Assembly (NCBI RefSeq): GCF_003945385.1
Contig: NZ_AP018920.1
Coordinates: 248,001 to 312,000 of the forward strand
DNA length: 64,000 nt
Origin: Pseudonocardia autotrophica
Lineage (GTDB): Bacteria; Actinomycetota; Actinomycetes; Mycobacteriales; Pseudonocardiaceae
Reading direction: 5' to 3'
Part shown: positions 49,975 to 57,523 of the stretch, in pieces
Numbering within the stretch: position 1 is the first letter of the stretch
Layout: the number at the start of each line of letters is the position of its first letter
The notes under the pieces: model-generated
What the model was told of the DNA's origin: nothing
Databases searched by the model: none
The model's input: only the letters and a program-made list of their open reading frames with translations
Made by a program: the position numbers and the translations under genes

Positions 49975-51450
49975 ATGTCGATGTTCAAGTGGGAGGTGGT
50001 CGATCCCGCACCCGGTGAGCCGGTCGGAGCCCGCCAGCGGCTCCCGTGGGGGAAGACCGCCGGGCTGGGGATCCAGCACGTGGTCGCCATGTTCGGCGCC
50101 ACCTTCGTGTTCCCGGTGGTGATGGGGCTCGACCCGAACCTCGCCATCCTCTTCTCCGGGCTCTGCACGATCCTGTTCCTGGTCGTCTGCAAGAACCGGG
50201 TCCCCAGCTACCTCGGCACGAGCGCCGCGTTCGTCGGTGGCGTCGCCGCGATCCGGGCGATGGGCGGCGACTCGGCCGACGTCACCGGCGCGATCATGGT
50301 CGCCGGTCTGGTGCTGCTCGCGGTCGGCGTCTTCGTGCACTTCGCCGGGCCGAAGATGGTGCACGCGGTGCTGCCGCCCGCGGTGACCGGCGCCGTCGTC
50401 ATGCTGATCGGGTTCAACCTCGCCCCGGTCGTGGCGTCGGTCTACTGGCCGGTCGACCAGTGGACGGCGCTGCTCACCGCGACGTTCCTGGTGCTCGCCG
50501 CGGTGCTGTTCCCCGGCTTCTGGGGACGGATCGCGGTGTTCCTCGCGCTGGTGTTCGGCTTCGTGATCTCCTACCTGTCCGACATCCTGTTCGGCCCGAT
50601 CACCTCCTGCGGCGGCGACGGTTGCACCCCGGAGCCGCACCTGCGGGTCGGCTTCGACGGGCTCGCCGAGGCCCCCTGGATCGGGCTGCCCAGCGGCACC
50701 CTGGACGACGGCGTCGCGGCCGTGCACGGCCCGAACGTCTCGCTGGTGTTCGTGCTGCTGGTGCTGCCCGGCGTGATCGCGCTGATCGCGGAGAACCTGG
50801 GGCACGTCAAGGCGGTCGCCGAGATGACCGGCGACGATCTCGACCCCTACATGGGCCGCGCACTCGGCGCCGACGGTGCCGCGACCGCGCTGGCCAGCAT
50901 GTTCGGCGGCTCGCCGACGACCACCTACGCCGAGAACATCGGCGTGATGAGCGCGACCAGGGTGTACTCCACCGCGGCGTACTACGTCGCGGCGGGCGTC
51001 GCGATCCTGCTCGGCCTGTGCCCGAAGTTCGGGGTGCTGGTCGCAGCGATCCCCGGCGGGGTGCTGGGCGGGATCACGCTCGTCCTCTACGGGATGATCT
51101 CGCTGGTCGGGGCCAAGATCTGGGTGGAGAACGGCATCGACTTCGGTGAGCCGCGCAACCTGGTGGGGCTCGCGGCGGGCATGGTCGCCGGCATCGGCGG
51201 CGTCGCCCTGGATCTCGGCGGCGGCTTCGAGATCGGCGGGATCGCGCTCGGCACGATCCTGGTGATCATCTACTTCCACGCCGTCGCGCTGCGCGACCGC
51301 CGGGCGGGCTCCGGGGCCCCCGCCGAGGGCGTCCCCGCCGGCCGGATGGAGACCGACGTGTCAGAGGTGTCGGAGGCGTCCCAGGTGTCAGGGGCGTCCG
51401 AGGTGTCAGGGGTGTCGGGGCAGGACGAGGAGGACGGGAGGAAGCCGTGA
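49975..51450 (+). CDS. NCS2-family nucleobase (uracil/xanthine) permease
   Basis: A 491-residue transporter with about 12-14 membrane segments. The family signature is seen as G-G-S-P-T-T-T-Y-A-E-N-I-G-V-M-S-A-T near 310-327, with the substrate-site Glu in A-E-N and an earlier I-A-E-N-L-G-H. The start P-W-G-K-T-A-G-L-G-I-Q-H-V-V-A-M-F is typical. It should import a nucleobase with a cation. The cytoplasmic tail carries imperfect S-E-V-S-E-A-S-Q-V-S-G repeats. GGAGGG eight bases before ATG 49975 fixes the start. GTGA overlap links it to the hydroxylase genes. Confidence 0.92.
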   Translation: MSMFKWEVVDPAPGEPVGARQRLPWGKTAGLGIQHVVAMFGATFVFPVVMGLDPNLAILFSGLCTILFLVVCKNRVPSYLGTSAAFVGGVAAIRAMGGDSADVTGAIMVAGLVLLAVGVFVHFAGPKMVHAVLPPAVTGAVVMLIGFNLAPVVASVYWPVDQWTALLTATFLVLAAVLFPGFWGRIAVFLALVFGFVISYLSDILFGPITSCGGDGCTPEPHLRVGFDGLAEAPWIGLPSGTLDDGVAAVHGPNVSLVFVLLVLPGVIALIAENLGHVKAVAEMTGDDLDPYMGRALGADGAATALASMFGGSPTTTYAENIGVMSATRVYSTAAYYVAAGVAILLGLCPKFGVLVAAIPGGVLGGITLVLYGMISLVGAKIWVENGIDFGEPRNLVGLAAGMVAGIGGVALDLGGGFEIGGIALGTILVIIYFHAVALRDRRAGSGAPAEGVPAGRMETDVSEVSEASQVSGASEVSGVSGQDEEDGRKP

Positions 51451-52271
51451 AACCTGCGCCCTTCGACTACGTCCGTCCCGATCGGCTGGCCGACGCCGTC
51501 GCCGCGCTCGCCGCGCCGGAGAGCAAGGTGATGGCCGGCGGCCAGAGCCTGGTCCCGCTGCTGTCGATGCGGCTCGCGTCGCCGTCACTGGTGGTCGACA
51601 TCAACGGCCTGCCCGGGCTGGACGCGATCACCGTGACGTCCGGCGGCGTACAGGTGGGCGCGCTGGCCCGGCACACCGCGGTGCTGGAATCGCCCGAGGT
51701 GGCCCGGGTCCAGCCGCTGGTCCCGATGGCGCTGGCGCACGTCGCGCACGCCACCGTCCGCAACCGCGGGACGACGGTCGGCTCGCTGGTGCACGCGGAC
51801 TCCGCCGCCGAGATGCCGGTGGTGCTGAGCCTGCTCGGCGGGTCGATCGAGGTCTCCGGGCCCGCCGGCCGGCGCACGATCGCGGCGTCGGAGCTGTTCG
51901 TCGGCCCGCTGGAGTCGTCGGTGGCGCCGGACGAGATCGCGCTCTCGGCGTTCTTCCCGGCGCTGCCCCCCGGTGCCGGGGTCGCCTTCGACGAGATCGC
52001 CCGCCGGCACGGCGACTACGCGCTGGTCGGCGCGGCCGCGCTGGTCGAGGGGGAGCGGATCCGGGTGGGTTACCTGTCGGTGAGCGACGTGCCCACGGTC
52101 GTCGACCTCACCGGGGTGCCGGCCGCCGACCGGGCCGAGGCCGCGCTCGAGCAGCTCGATCCGACCGGTGACATCCATGCCACGGCGGCCTACCGGCGGA
52201 CCCTGGTCCGGGTGCTGACCGACCGGGTCGTGGCCGCCGCGACCGCGAACGCCCAGGGAGGGACGCCATGA
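51447..52271 (+). CDS. Molybdenum hydroxylase, FAD subunit
   Basis: A 274-residue FAD-binding subunit of the xanthine dehydrogenase/CO dehydrogenase family. The FAD segments are V-M-A-G-G-Q-S-L-V-P-L-L-S-M-R at residues 31-45 and T-V-R-N-R-G-T-T-V-G-S-L-V-H-A-D around 104-119. It passes electrons from the iron-sulfur subunit to an acceptor. GTG 51447 overlaps the permease stop, and its stop overlaps the next start, giving a tightly coupled operon (FAD, 2Fe-2S, Mo). Confidence 0.92.
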   Translation: MKPAPFDYVRPDRLADAVAALAAPESKVMAGGQSLVPLLSMRLASPSLVVDINGLPGLDAITVTSGGVQVGALARHTAVLESPEVARVQPLVPMALAHVAHATVRNRGTTVGSLVHADSAAEMPVVLSLLGGSIEVSGPAGRRTIAASELFVGPLESSVAPDEIALSAFFPALPPGAGVAFDEIARRHGDYALVGAAALVEGERIRVGYLSVSDVPTVVDLTGVPAADRAEAALEQLDPTGDIHATAAYRRTLVRVLTDRVVAAATANAQGGTP

Positions 52272-52777
52272 ACGAGATCCGGCGCGAGACCCGGCACGAG
52301 ATCCGGCTGCGGGTGAACGGGGTGACGTACGAGCTGCGGGTCCCGGCCCGGCGGCTGCTGTCCGACGCGCTGCGGCACGACCTGGGGCTCACCGGCACGC
52401 ACGTCGGCTGCGAGCACGGCGTGTGCGGCTCCTGCACGATCCTGGCCGACGGCGAACCGGTCCGGGCCTGCCTGCTGCTGGCGGTCGCCGCCACCGCGCA
52501 CGAGATCACCACGGTCGAGGGGCTCGCCGGGCCGGACGGTGAGCCGAACGCGGTGCAACGCGCGTTCGCCGAGTGCCACGGGCTGCAGTGCGGGTTCTGC
52601 ACCCCCGGCTTCCTGACGACCGTCACCGCCGGTCTGCGCCGCGATCCCTGCCCGACCAGGGACGCCGCCCGGGAGATGATCGCCGGGAACCTCTGCCGAT
52701 GTACCGGCTACCAGAACATCGTGCGAGCGGTGGAGCGTGCGGCCGAGTTGGAGTCCGCCCAGGAGCCGGCCCGATGA
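52268..52777 (+). CDS. Molybdenum hydroxylase, [2Fe-2S] subunit
   Basis: A 169-residue subunit with two 2Fe-2S domains. The N-terminal plant-ferredoxin-like cluster cysteines lie in G-C-E-H-G-V-C-G-S-C and later R-A-C; the helical C-terminal domain has C-G-F-C-T-P-G-F and G-N-L-C-R-C-T-G-Y-Q-N-I. All expected cysteines are present. ATGA overlaps on both sides. It relays electrons from the molybdenum site to FAD. Confidence 0.95.
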   Translation: MNEIRRETRHEIRLRVNGVTYELRVPARRLLSDALRHDLGLTGTHVGCEHGVCGSCTILADGEPVRACLLLAVAATAHEITTVEGLAGPDGEPNAVQRAFAECHGLQCGFCTPGFLTTVTAGLRRDPCPTRDAAREMIAGNLCRCTGYQNIVRAVERAAELESAQEPAR

Positions 52778-55164
52778 CCACGAAGCTGATGGGCCAGCCC
52801 GTGCAGCGGGTCGAGGACCGCCGGTTCCTGCACGGCGAGGGCCGCTACGTCGACGACATCCTGGCCGGCCCGGGAGCCGGGCCCGCGGTGCTGCACGCGG
52901 CCGTGCTGCGTTCCCCGCACGCGCACGCCCGGATCCTCGACATCGACGTGTCCGGGGTGCTCGACGTCGACGGGGTACACGCCGTCTACACCTACGACGA
53001 CCTGAGCGGCCCGATGGCCGAGCCGCTGCCGGTGCTCATCCCGCATCCTGCCCTGACCCACGGCCGCACCCAGTACGCGCTGGCCCGCGACGAGGTGAAC
53101 CACGTCGGCGAGGCCATCGCGTTCGTCGTCGCCGAGGACCGCTACCTCGCCGAGGACGCGGTGAACCGGATCGTCGTCGACTACGAGGTACTGCCCGCCG
53201 TCGTCGGGCTGGACGCCGCCCGGGCCGCGGACCGGCTGGTGCACGACGACGTCCCGGGCAACGTCGGCGCCCGCCTGGAGCAGACCGTCGGGGACGCCCC
53301 GGCCGCGATCGCCGCCGCCCCGCACCGGCTCGCGCTGGACCTGGAGATCGAGCGCAGCGCCTGCATGCCGTTGGAGGGCCGCGGCACGGTGGCCCGCTGG
53401 GACCACGACTCCGATCGGCTGGTCCTGTGGTCGTCCACCCAGACCTCGACCGGCGTGCGAGCCGCCGTCGCGGCGAAGCTCGGCCTGGACATCGGCCGGG
53501 TCGACGTGATCACCCCGGACGTCGGCGGCGGCTTCGGGGTCAAGATCGTCCACCCGTGGCCGGAGGAGCTGCTGGTGCCGATGGCGGCCCGCGCGCTGGA
53601 CCGGCCGGTCAAGTTCACCGAGGACCGCCGCGAGCACTTCGTGTCCTCGGCGCACGAGCGCGGCCAGACCCAGCACATCGAGGTCGGGTTCGACGACGAC
53701 GGCCGGCTGCTCGGCCTGGACGTCGAGTTCTGGCACGACCACGGCGCCTACACGCCGTACGGGTTGATCGTCCCGATCATCACCTCCACCCAGCTGCTCG
53801 GCCCGTACAAGCCGGGCGCCTACCGGGTGGTGTTCGAGTCGCTGTACACCAACACCGTGATCGTGACGCCGTACCGCGGCGCCGGCCGTCCGCAGGGCTG
53901 CTTCGCGATGGAGCGCACGATGGACGCGATCGCTGCGTACCTGGGCCGTGACCGCACCGAGGTGCGGGCGGTGAACTTCATCCGCCCCGACGAGTTCCCC
54001 TACGACCACGGCCTCGTCTTCCAGGACGGCAGGGCGCTGGAGTACGACTCCGGTGACTATCCGGCGTCGCTGGACAAGCTGCGCAAGCTGATCGACTGGG
54101 ACGGCTTCGCCGAGTTCCGGCGGGCCTGCGCCGAGCAGGGCCGCACCGTCGGCATCGGGTTGGCCTGTTACGTCGAGGGCACCGGCGTCGGGCCGTACGA
54201 GGGCGCGCACGTGCACGTCGAGACCACCGGGAAGGTGAAGGTCGCGACCGGCCTGACCACCCAGGGGCAGAGTCATCAGACGGCGTTCGCGCAGATCGTC
54301 GCCGACGAGCTGGGGGTCCGCTTCGACGACGTCGAGGTGGTCACCGGGGACACCCGCCGGATGCCGTACGCGGTCGGGACGTTCGCGTCCCGGGCCGCGG
54401 TGATGTCCGGCTCGGCGATCCACAAGGCGGCCCGGCGGACCAGGGAGAAGGCGCTGCGCCTCGCCGCGGACGCCCTGGAGGCGTCGGTCGACGACCTGGA
54501 GATCGTCGACGGGATCGTCGGCGTGCGCGGCACCGACCGGTCGATCCCGCTCGGGACGCTGTCGGTGCTGTCCAATCCGCTGCGCTACGCCTTCGACGAG
54601 GCGTCCAAGGCGGCCACCCAGTTCTCCGTCGGGGACTCCGAGCAGCCGCCGGTCGCCGAGGGCGATCAGCCAGGCCTGGAGGGCACCGACTTCTACAGCC
54701 CGGAGCACGCCACGTTCGCGTCGGGCATGCACGCGGCGATCGTGGAGACCGACCCGGACACCGCGGAGATCCGGATCCTGCGCTACGCCGTGGTGCACGA
54801 CTGCGGGAACCTGATCAACCCGATGGTGGTCGAGGGGCAGATCCACGGCGGCGTCGCCCAGGGCATCGGCGGCGCGCTGTACGAGCGGATGGCCTACGAC
54901 GACTCCGGCCAGCTGCTCAACGCCTCGTTCATGGACTTCCTGATGCCCTACGTCAGCGAGATCCCGGATGCGATCGACATCGACCACCTGGAGACGCCGT
55001 CGCCGCTGAACCCGCTCGGGATCAAGGGCGCCGGTGAGGCCGGGGTGATCCCGGTGTCCGCGGTGATCGCGGCGGCGATCTCCGACGCCGAGGGCTTCCC
55101 GATCACCGCGATGCCGATCTCGCCGTCCGACCTGCACACCCTGCGCGAGGAGCACCGCCCATGA
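52774..55164 (+). CDS. Molybdenum hydroxylase, catalytic molybdopterin subunit
   Basis: A 796-residue xanthine dehydrogenase-family subunit. The domain a start R-V-E-D-R-R-F-L-H-G-E-G-R-Y-V-D-D, the G-G-G-F-G-V-K cofactor loop near 250, P-Y-R-G-A-G-R-P-Q-G near 370, and the catalytic Glu in I-K-G-A-G-E-A-G are seen. It lacks the A-Y-R-C-S-F-R loop of true CO dehydrogenases, so it should hydroxylate an N-heterocycle or aldehyde. Given the permease and barbiturase-type neighbours, a pyrimidine such as uracil is a plausible substrate; the sequence itself does not show which. Confidence 0.92.
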   Translation: MTTKLMGQPVQRVEDRRFLHGEGRYVDDILAGPGAGPAVLHAAVLRSPHAHARILDIDVSGVLDVDGVHAVYTYDDLSGPMAEPLPVLIPHPALTHGRTQYALARDEVNHVGEAIAFVVAEDRYLAEDAVNRIVVDYEVLPAVVGLDAARAADRLVHDDVPGNVGARLEQTVGDAPAAIAAAPHRLALDLEIERSACMPLEGRGTVARWDHDSDRLVLWSSTQTSTGVRAAVAAKLGLDIGRVDVITPDVGGGFGVKIVHPWPEELLVPMAARALDRPVKFTEDRREHFVSSAHERGQTQHIEVGFDDDGRLLGLDVEFWHDHGAYTPYGLIVPIITSTQLLGPYKPGAYRVVFESLYTNTVIVTPYRGAGRPQGCFAMERTMDAIAAYLGRDRTEVRAVNFIRPDEFPYDHGLVFQDGRALEYDSGDYPASLDKLRKLIDWDGFAEFRRACAEQGRTVGIGLACYVEGTGVGPYEGAHVHVETTGKVKVATGLTTQGQSHQTAFAQIVADELGVRFDDVEVVTGDTRRMPYAVGTFASRAAVMSGSAIHKAARRTREKALRLAADALEASVDDLEIVDGIVGVRGTDRSIPLGTLSVLSNPLRYAFDEASKAATQFSVGDSEQPPVAEGDQPGLEGTDFYSPEHATFASGMHAAIVETDPDTAEIRILRYAVVHDCGNLINPMVVEGQIHGGVAQGIGGALYERMAYDDSGQLLNASFMDFLMPYVSEIPDAIDIDHLETPSPLNPLGIKGAGEAGVIPVSAVIAAAISDAEGFPITAMPISPSDLHTLREEHRP

Positions 55165-55895
55165 AGATCAGCGGAACCGACGTCGTCCCGCACCCGGTCG
55201 AGCACGTCTGGTCGGCGCTGCTCGATCCGCGGGTGCTGGTCACGACGATCCCCGGCTGCGAGAAGCTGGAGGCCACCGGTGAGAACGCCTACGCGATGAC
55301 GGTCACCGCGGGCGTCGCGGCGATCAAGGGCACCTACGCCGGCAGCTGCGCGCTGTCGGACCTGAAGGAGCACGAGTCGCTGGTGATGACGCTGCGCGGG
55401 TCCGGCGGGCCGGGGACGGTCGACGCCGTCGTCGACGTCGGGTTCGACGATCTCGGCGACGCCGGCACCCGGATCTCCTACGCCGCCGACGCGACCGTCG
55501 GCGGGATGGTCGGCGGGGTCGGGCAGCGGATGCTGTCGAGCGTGTCGAAGCGGATGGCGGCGGAATTCTTCGGCAACGTCGGCGCGGCCCTGTCCGCGCC
55601 GGGCGCGCCCGGTCCCGGCGGCGCTGCGGCACCCGGTGGCATCGCGGACGCAGCGCTCGGCGGCCCGCTGCCGGTGGCCGCGGCGGACCCGGTGCTCGCG
55701 GGCGGCCCCGGGGGCACCGGCCGCGTGAGCGGCCCCGGGGTCGCCGCCCCGGTGGGGGTGTTCACCGCGCCGGGCGGGAGCGACCCGGGCCCGGGAGGCT
55801 CCGGGTCCGGTGACTTCACCAGGGGCGTCGGGGTCGGCGCCGCGGTGGCGCTGCTCGGCGTGCTGGTCGGCGCCGTGATCGGACGGCGCCGGTGA
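55161..55895 (+). CDS. CoxG-like SRPBCC protein with C-terminal membrane anchor
   Basis: A 244-residue protein. Residues 1-145 form a CoxG/SRPBCC domain (I-S-G-T-D-V-V-P-H-P-V-E-H-V-W-S-A-L-L-D-P-R-V-L, I-P-G-C-E-K-L-E). A Gly/Ala/Pro-rich linker follows, and the last 25 residues are a membrane segment with a basic end (G-A-V-I-G-R-R-R). CoxG proteins recruit or help mature molybdenum hydroxylases at the membrane. ATGA and GTGA overlaps join it to the catalytic subunit and the amidase. Confidence 0.88.
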   Translation: MKISGTDVVPHPVEHVWSALLDPRVLVTTIPGCEKLEATGENAYAMTVTAGVAAIKGTYAGSCALSDLKEHESLVMTLRGSGGPGTVDAVVDVGFDDLGDAGTRISYAADATVGGMVGGVGQRMLSSVSKRMAAEFFGNVGAALSAPGAPGPGGAAAPGGIADAALGGPLPVAAADPVLAGGPGGTGRVSGPGVAAPVGVFTAPGGSDPGPGGSGSGDFTRGVGVGAAVALLGVLVGAVIGRRR

Positions 55896-57283
55896 GCGGG
55901 CTGTCGGTCGACTCGACCGCTCGTGAGCAGGCCGCCGCGCTGCGCGCGAAGGAGATCTCCGCCCGCGAGCTGACCGGCCTGCACCTGGACCGGATCGCCG
56001 AGCGGAACCCGGAGCTCACCGCGATCGTGTCGCTGGATCCCGACCGCGCCATGGCCGGCGCGGCGGCCGCCGACGAGCGGCTCGCCGCCGGCGCCGGGAT
56101 CGGGCCGCTGCACGGGCTGCCGTTCGCCTTCAAGGACACGCACGCCGCCGCCGGCTGGCGCACCACCTACGGATCGCCGCTCTACGCCGAGCACGTCCCG
56201 GACACCGACGACCTGATCGTCGAGCGGATCCGGCTGGCCGGGGCGGTGCCGATCGGCAAGACCAACGTGCCGGAGTTCGCGGCCGGCTCGCACACGTTCA
56301 ACCCGGTGTTCGGGACGACCCGCAACCCGCACGACCCGTCCCGGTCCGCGGGCGGCTCCTCCGGTGGCGCCGCCTGCGCACTGGCCGCCGGGATGGTGCC
56401 GCTCGCGGACGGCTCGGACATGGGCGGTTCGCTGCGCAATCCGGCGTCGTTCTGCGGGGTGGTCGGGTTGCGGCCGTCCTGGGGGCGGGTGCCGGAGTGG
56501 CCGTCGCAGAACATGTGGGAGACGACGTCGACCGGTGGCCCGATGGCCCGCACCGTCGGTGATCTCGCGCTGCTGCTGTCGGTGCTGGCCGGGCCCGATC
56601 CGCGGGCGCCGCACGCGCTCGGCGACCCGGGATCGGTGTTCGCGCCGCCGCCGGTGCCGGTGCCGCTCGGCGGGCTGCGGGTGGCGCTCTCGACCGACCT
56701 GGGCGGCGCGTTCGCGGTCGATCCCGCGGTGGCGGCCGTCGTCGAGGCGGCCGGGACGGCGCTGGCCGGGGCGGGCGCGTCGGTCACCGCCGCCGCGCCG
56801 GACCTGTCCGGTGCCGACGAGTGCTTCCGGACGTTGCGCGCCTGGCACTTCCAGGCCAGGTTCGGTGAGCTGCTCGCGGCGCACCCGGACGGCCTCAAGG
56901 CATCGCTCGCCGCGAACATCCGGGCCGGCGAGTCGCTGACCGGTGCCGACGTCGCGCTCGCCTACCGGCAGCGGACCGCGCTGGCGCAGCGGATGCGGGA
57001 GTACTTCACCGATCACGACGTGCTGGTGCTGCCGGTGTCGCAGGTGCCGCCGTTCCCGGCCGACCAGGAGTTCCCGACCGAGATCGACGGCCGTCCGATG
57101 GAGTCCTACCTGGACTGGATGCGCTCGGCGTACCTGATCACGGTCACCGGCTGCCCGGCGATCTCGGTGCCGTTCGGCACGACCCCCGACGGGCTCCCGG
57201 TCGGCATCCAGATCGTCACCCGGCACGGCGGCGACCGGTACCTGCTGGAGGTCGCGGCCGCCGTCGAGGCACTGGCCGGCTGA
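55892..57283 (+). CDS. Amidase-signature family hydrolase
   Basis: A 463-residue amidase. The Ser-cisSer-Lys triad is visible: Lys in F-A-F-K-D-T-H-A-A, and the signature S-A-G-G-S-S-G-G-A-A-C-A-L...D-G-S-D-M-G-G-S-L-R-N-P-A-S. It ends S-V-P-F-G-T-T-P-D-G-L-P-V-G-I-Q. GTG 55892 overlaps the CoxG stop. Within this locus it could hydrolyse a linear amide such as malonamate or a ureido acid. That assignment is inference. Confidence 0.9.
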   Translation: MSGLSVDSTAREQAAALRAKEISARELTGLHLDRIAERNPELTAIVSLDPDRAMAGAAAADERLAAGAGIGPLHGLPFAFKDTHAAAGWRTTYGSPLYAEHVPDTDDLIVERIRLAGAVPIGKTNVPEFAAGSHTFNPVFGTTRNPHDPSRSAGGSSGGAACALAAGMVPLADGSDMGGSLRNPASFCGVVGLRPSWGRVPEWPSQNMWETTSTGGPMARTVGDLALLLSVLAGPDPRAPHALGDPGSVFAPPPVPVPLGGLRVALSTDLGGAFAVDPAVAAVVEAAGTALAGAGASVTAAAPDLSGADECFRTLRAWHFQARFGELLAAHPDGLKASLAANIRAGESLTGADVALAYRQRTALAQRMREYFTDHDVLVLPVSQVPPFPADQEFPTEIDGRPMESYLDWMRSAYLITVTGCPAISVPFGTTPDGLPVGIQIVTRHGGDRYLLEVAAAVEALAG

Positions 57284-57325
57284 TGCCGGGGGCTCCCGCC
57301 CGACATCCCGGGGCTCCCGCCCGAC

Positions 57326-57392
57326 CAAGATCCGCGTCTTGGGAGTGTACGAGTACCTGGGGAACACCTCCGCTCCCAAGACGCGGATCTTG
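57326..57392. terminator. Perfect 20-bp inverted repeat between two catabolic units
   Basis: CAAGATCCGCGTCTTGGGAG (57326-57345) and its exact reverse complement (57373-57392) are separated by 27 bases. Each arm is itself nearly palindromic. Just before it GGGGCTCCCGCCCGAC occurs twice (about 57290-57325). It may end the permease-amidase transcript or be a dispersed repeat element. Confidence 0.65.
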
Positions 57393-57523
57393 AACGGCAG
57401 CGCCGCGCGACCATCGGCAGAACCTGTCAGTTGATCGGTGGTTCTTCGGCATTGGTTGCCATGTCAGCCCGGCGCGACGGCCGGTTGAATCTCATCCAGC
57501 GACGCGTGAGCGGGAGGAGTCCC

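Noticed and set aside
52708..55155. Long minus-strand frame opposite the molybdenum subunit
   Set aside because: Composition is typical of an antisense shadow and the plus-strand protein is fully convincing.
51447..55895. Aerobic carbon monoxide dehydrogenase (coxMSL)
   Set aside because: The catalytic subunit lacks the Cys-containing CODH active-site loop, and the neighbours are nucleobase genes.
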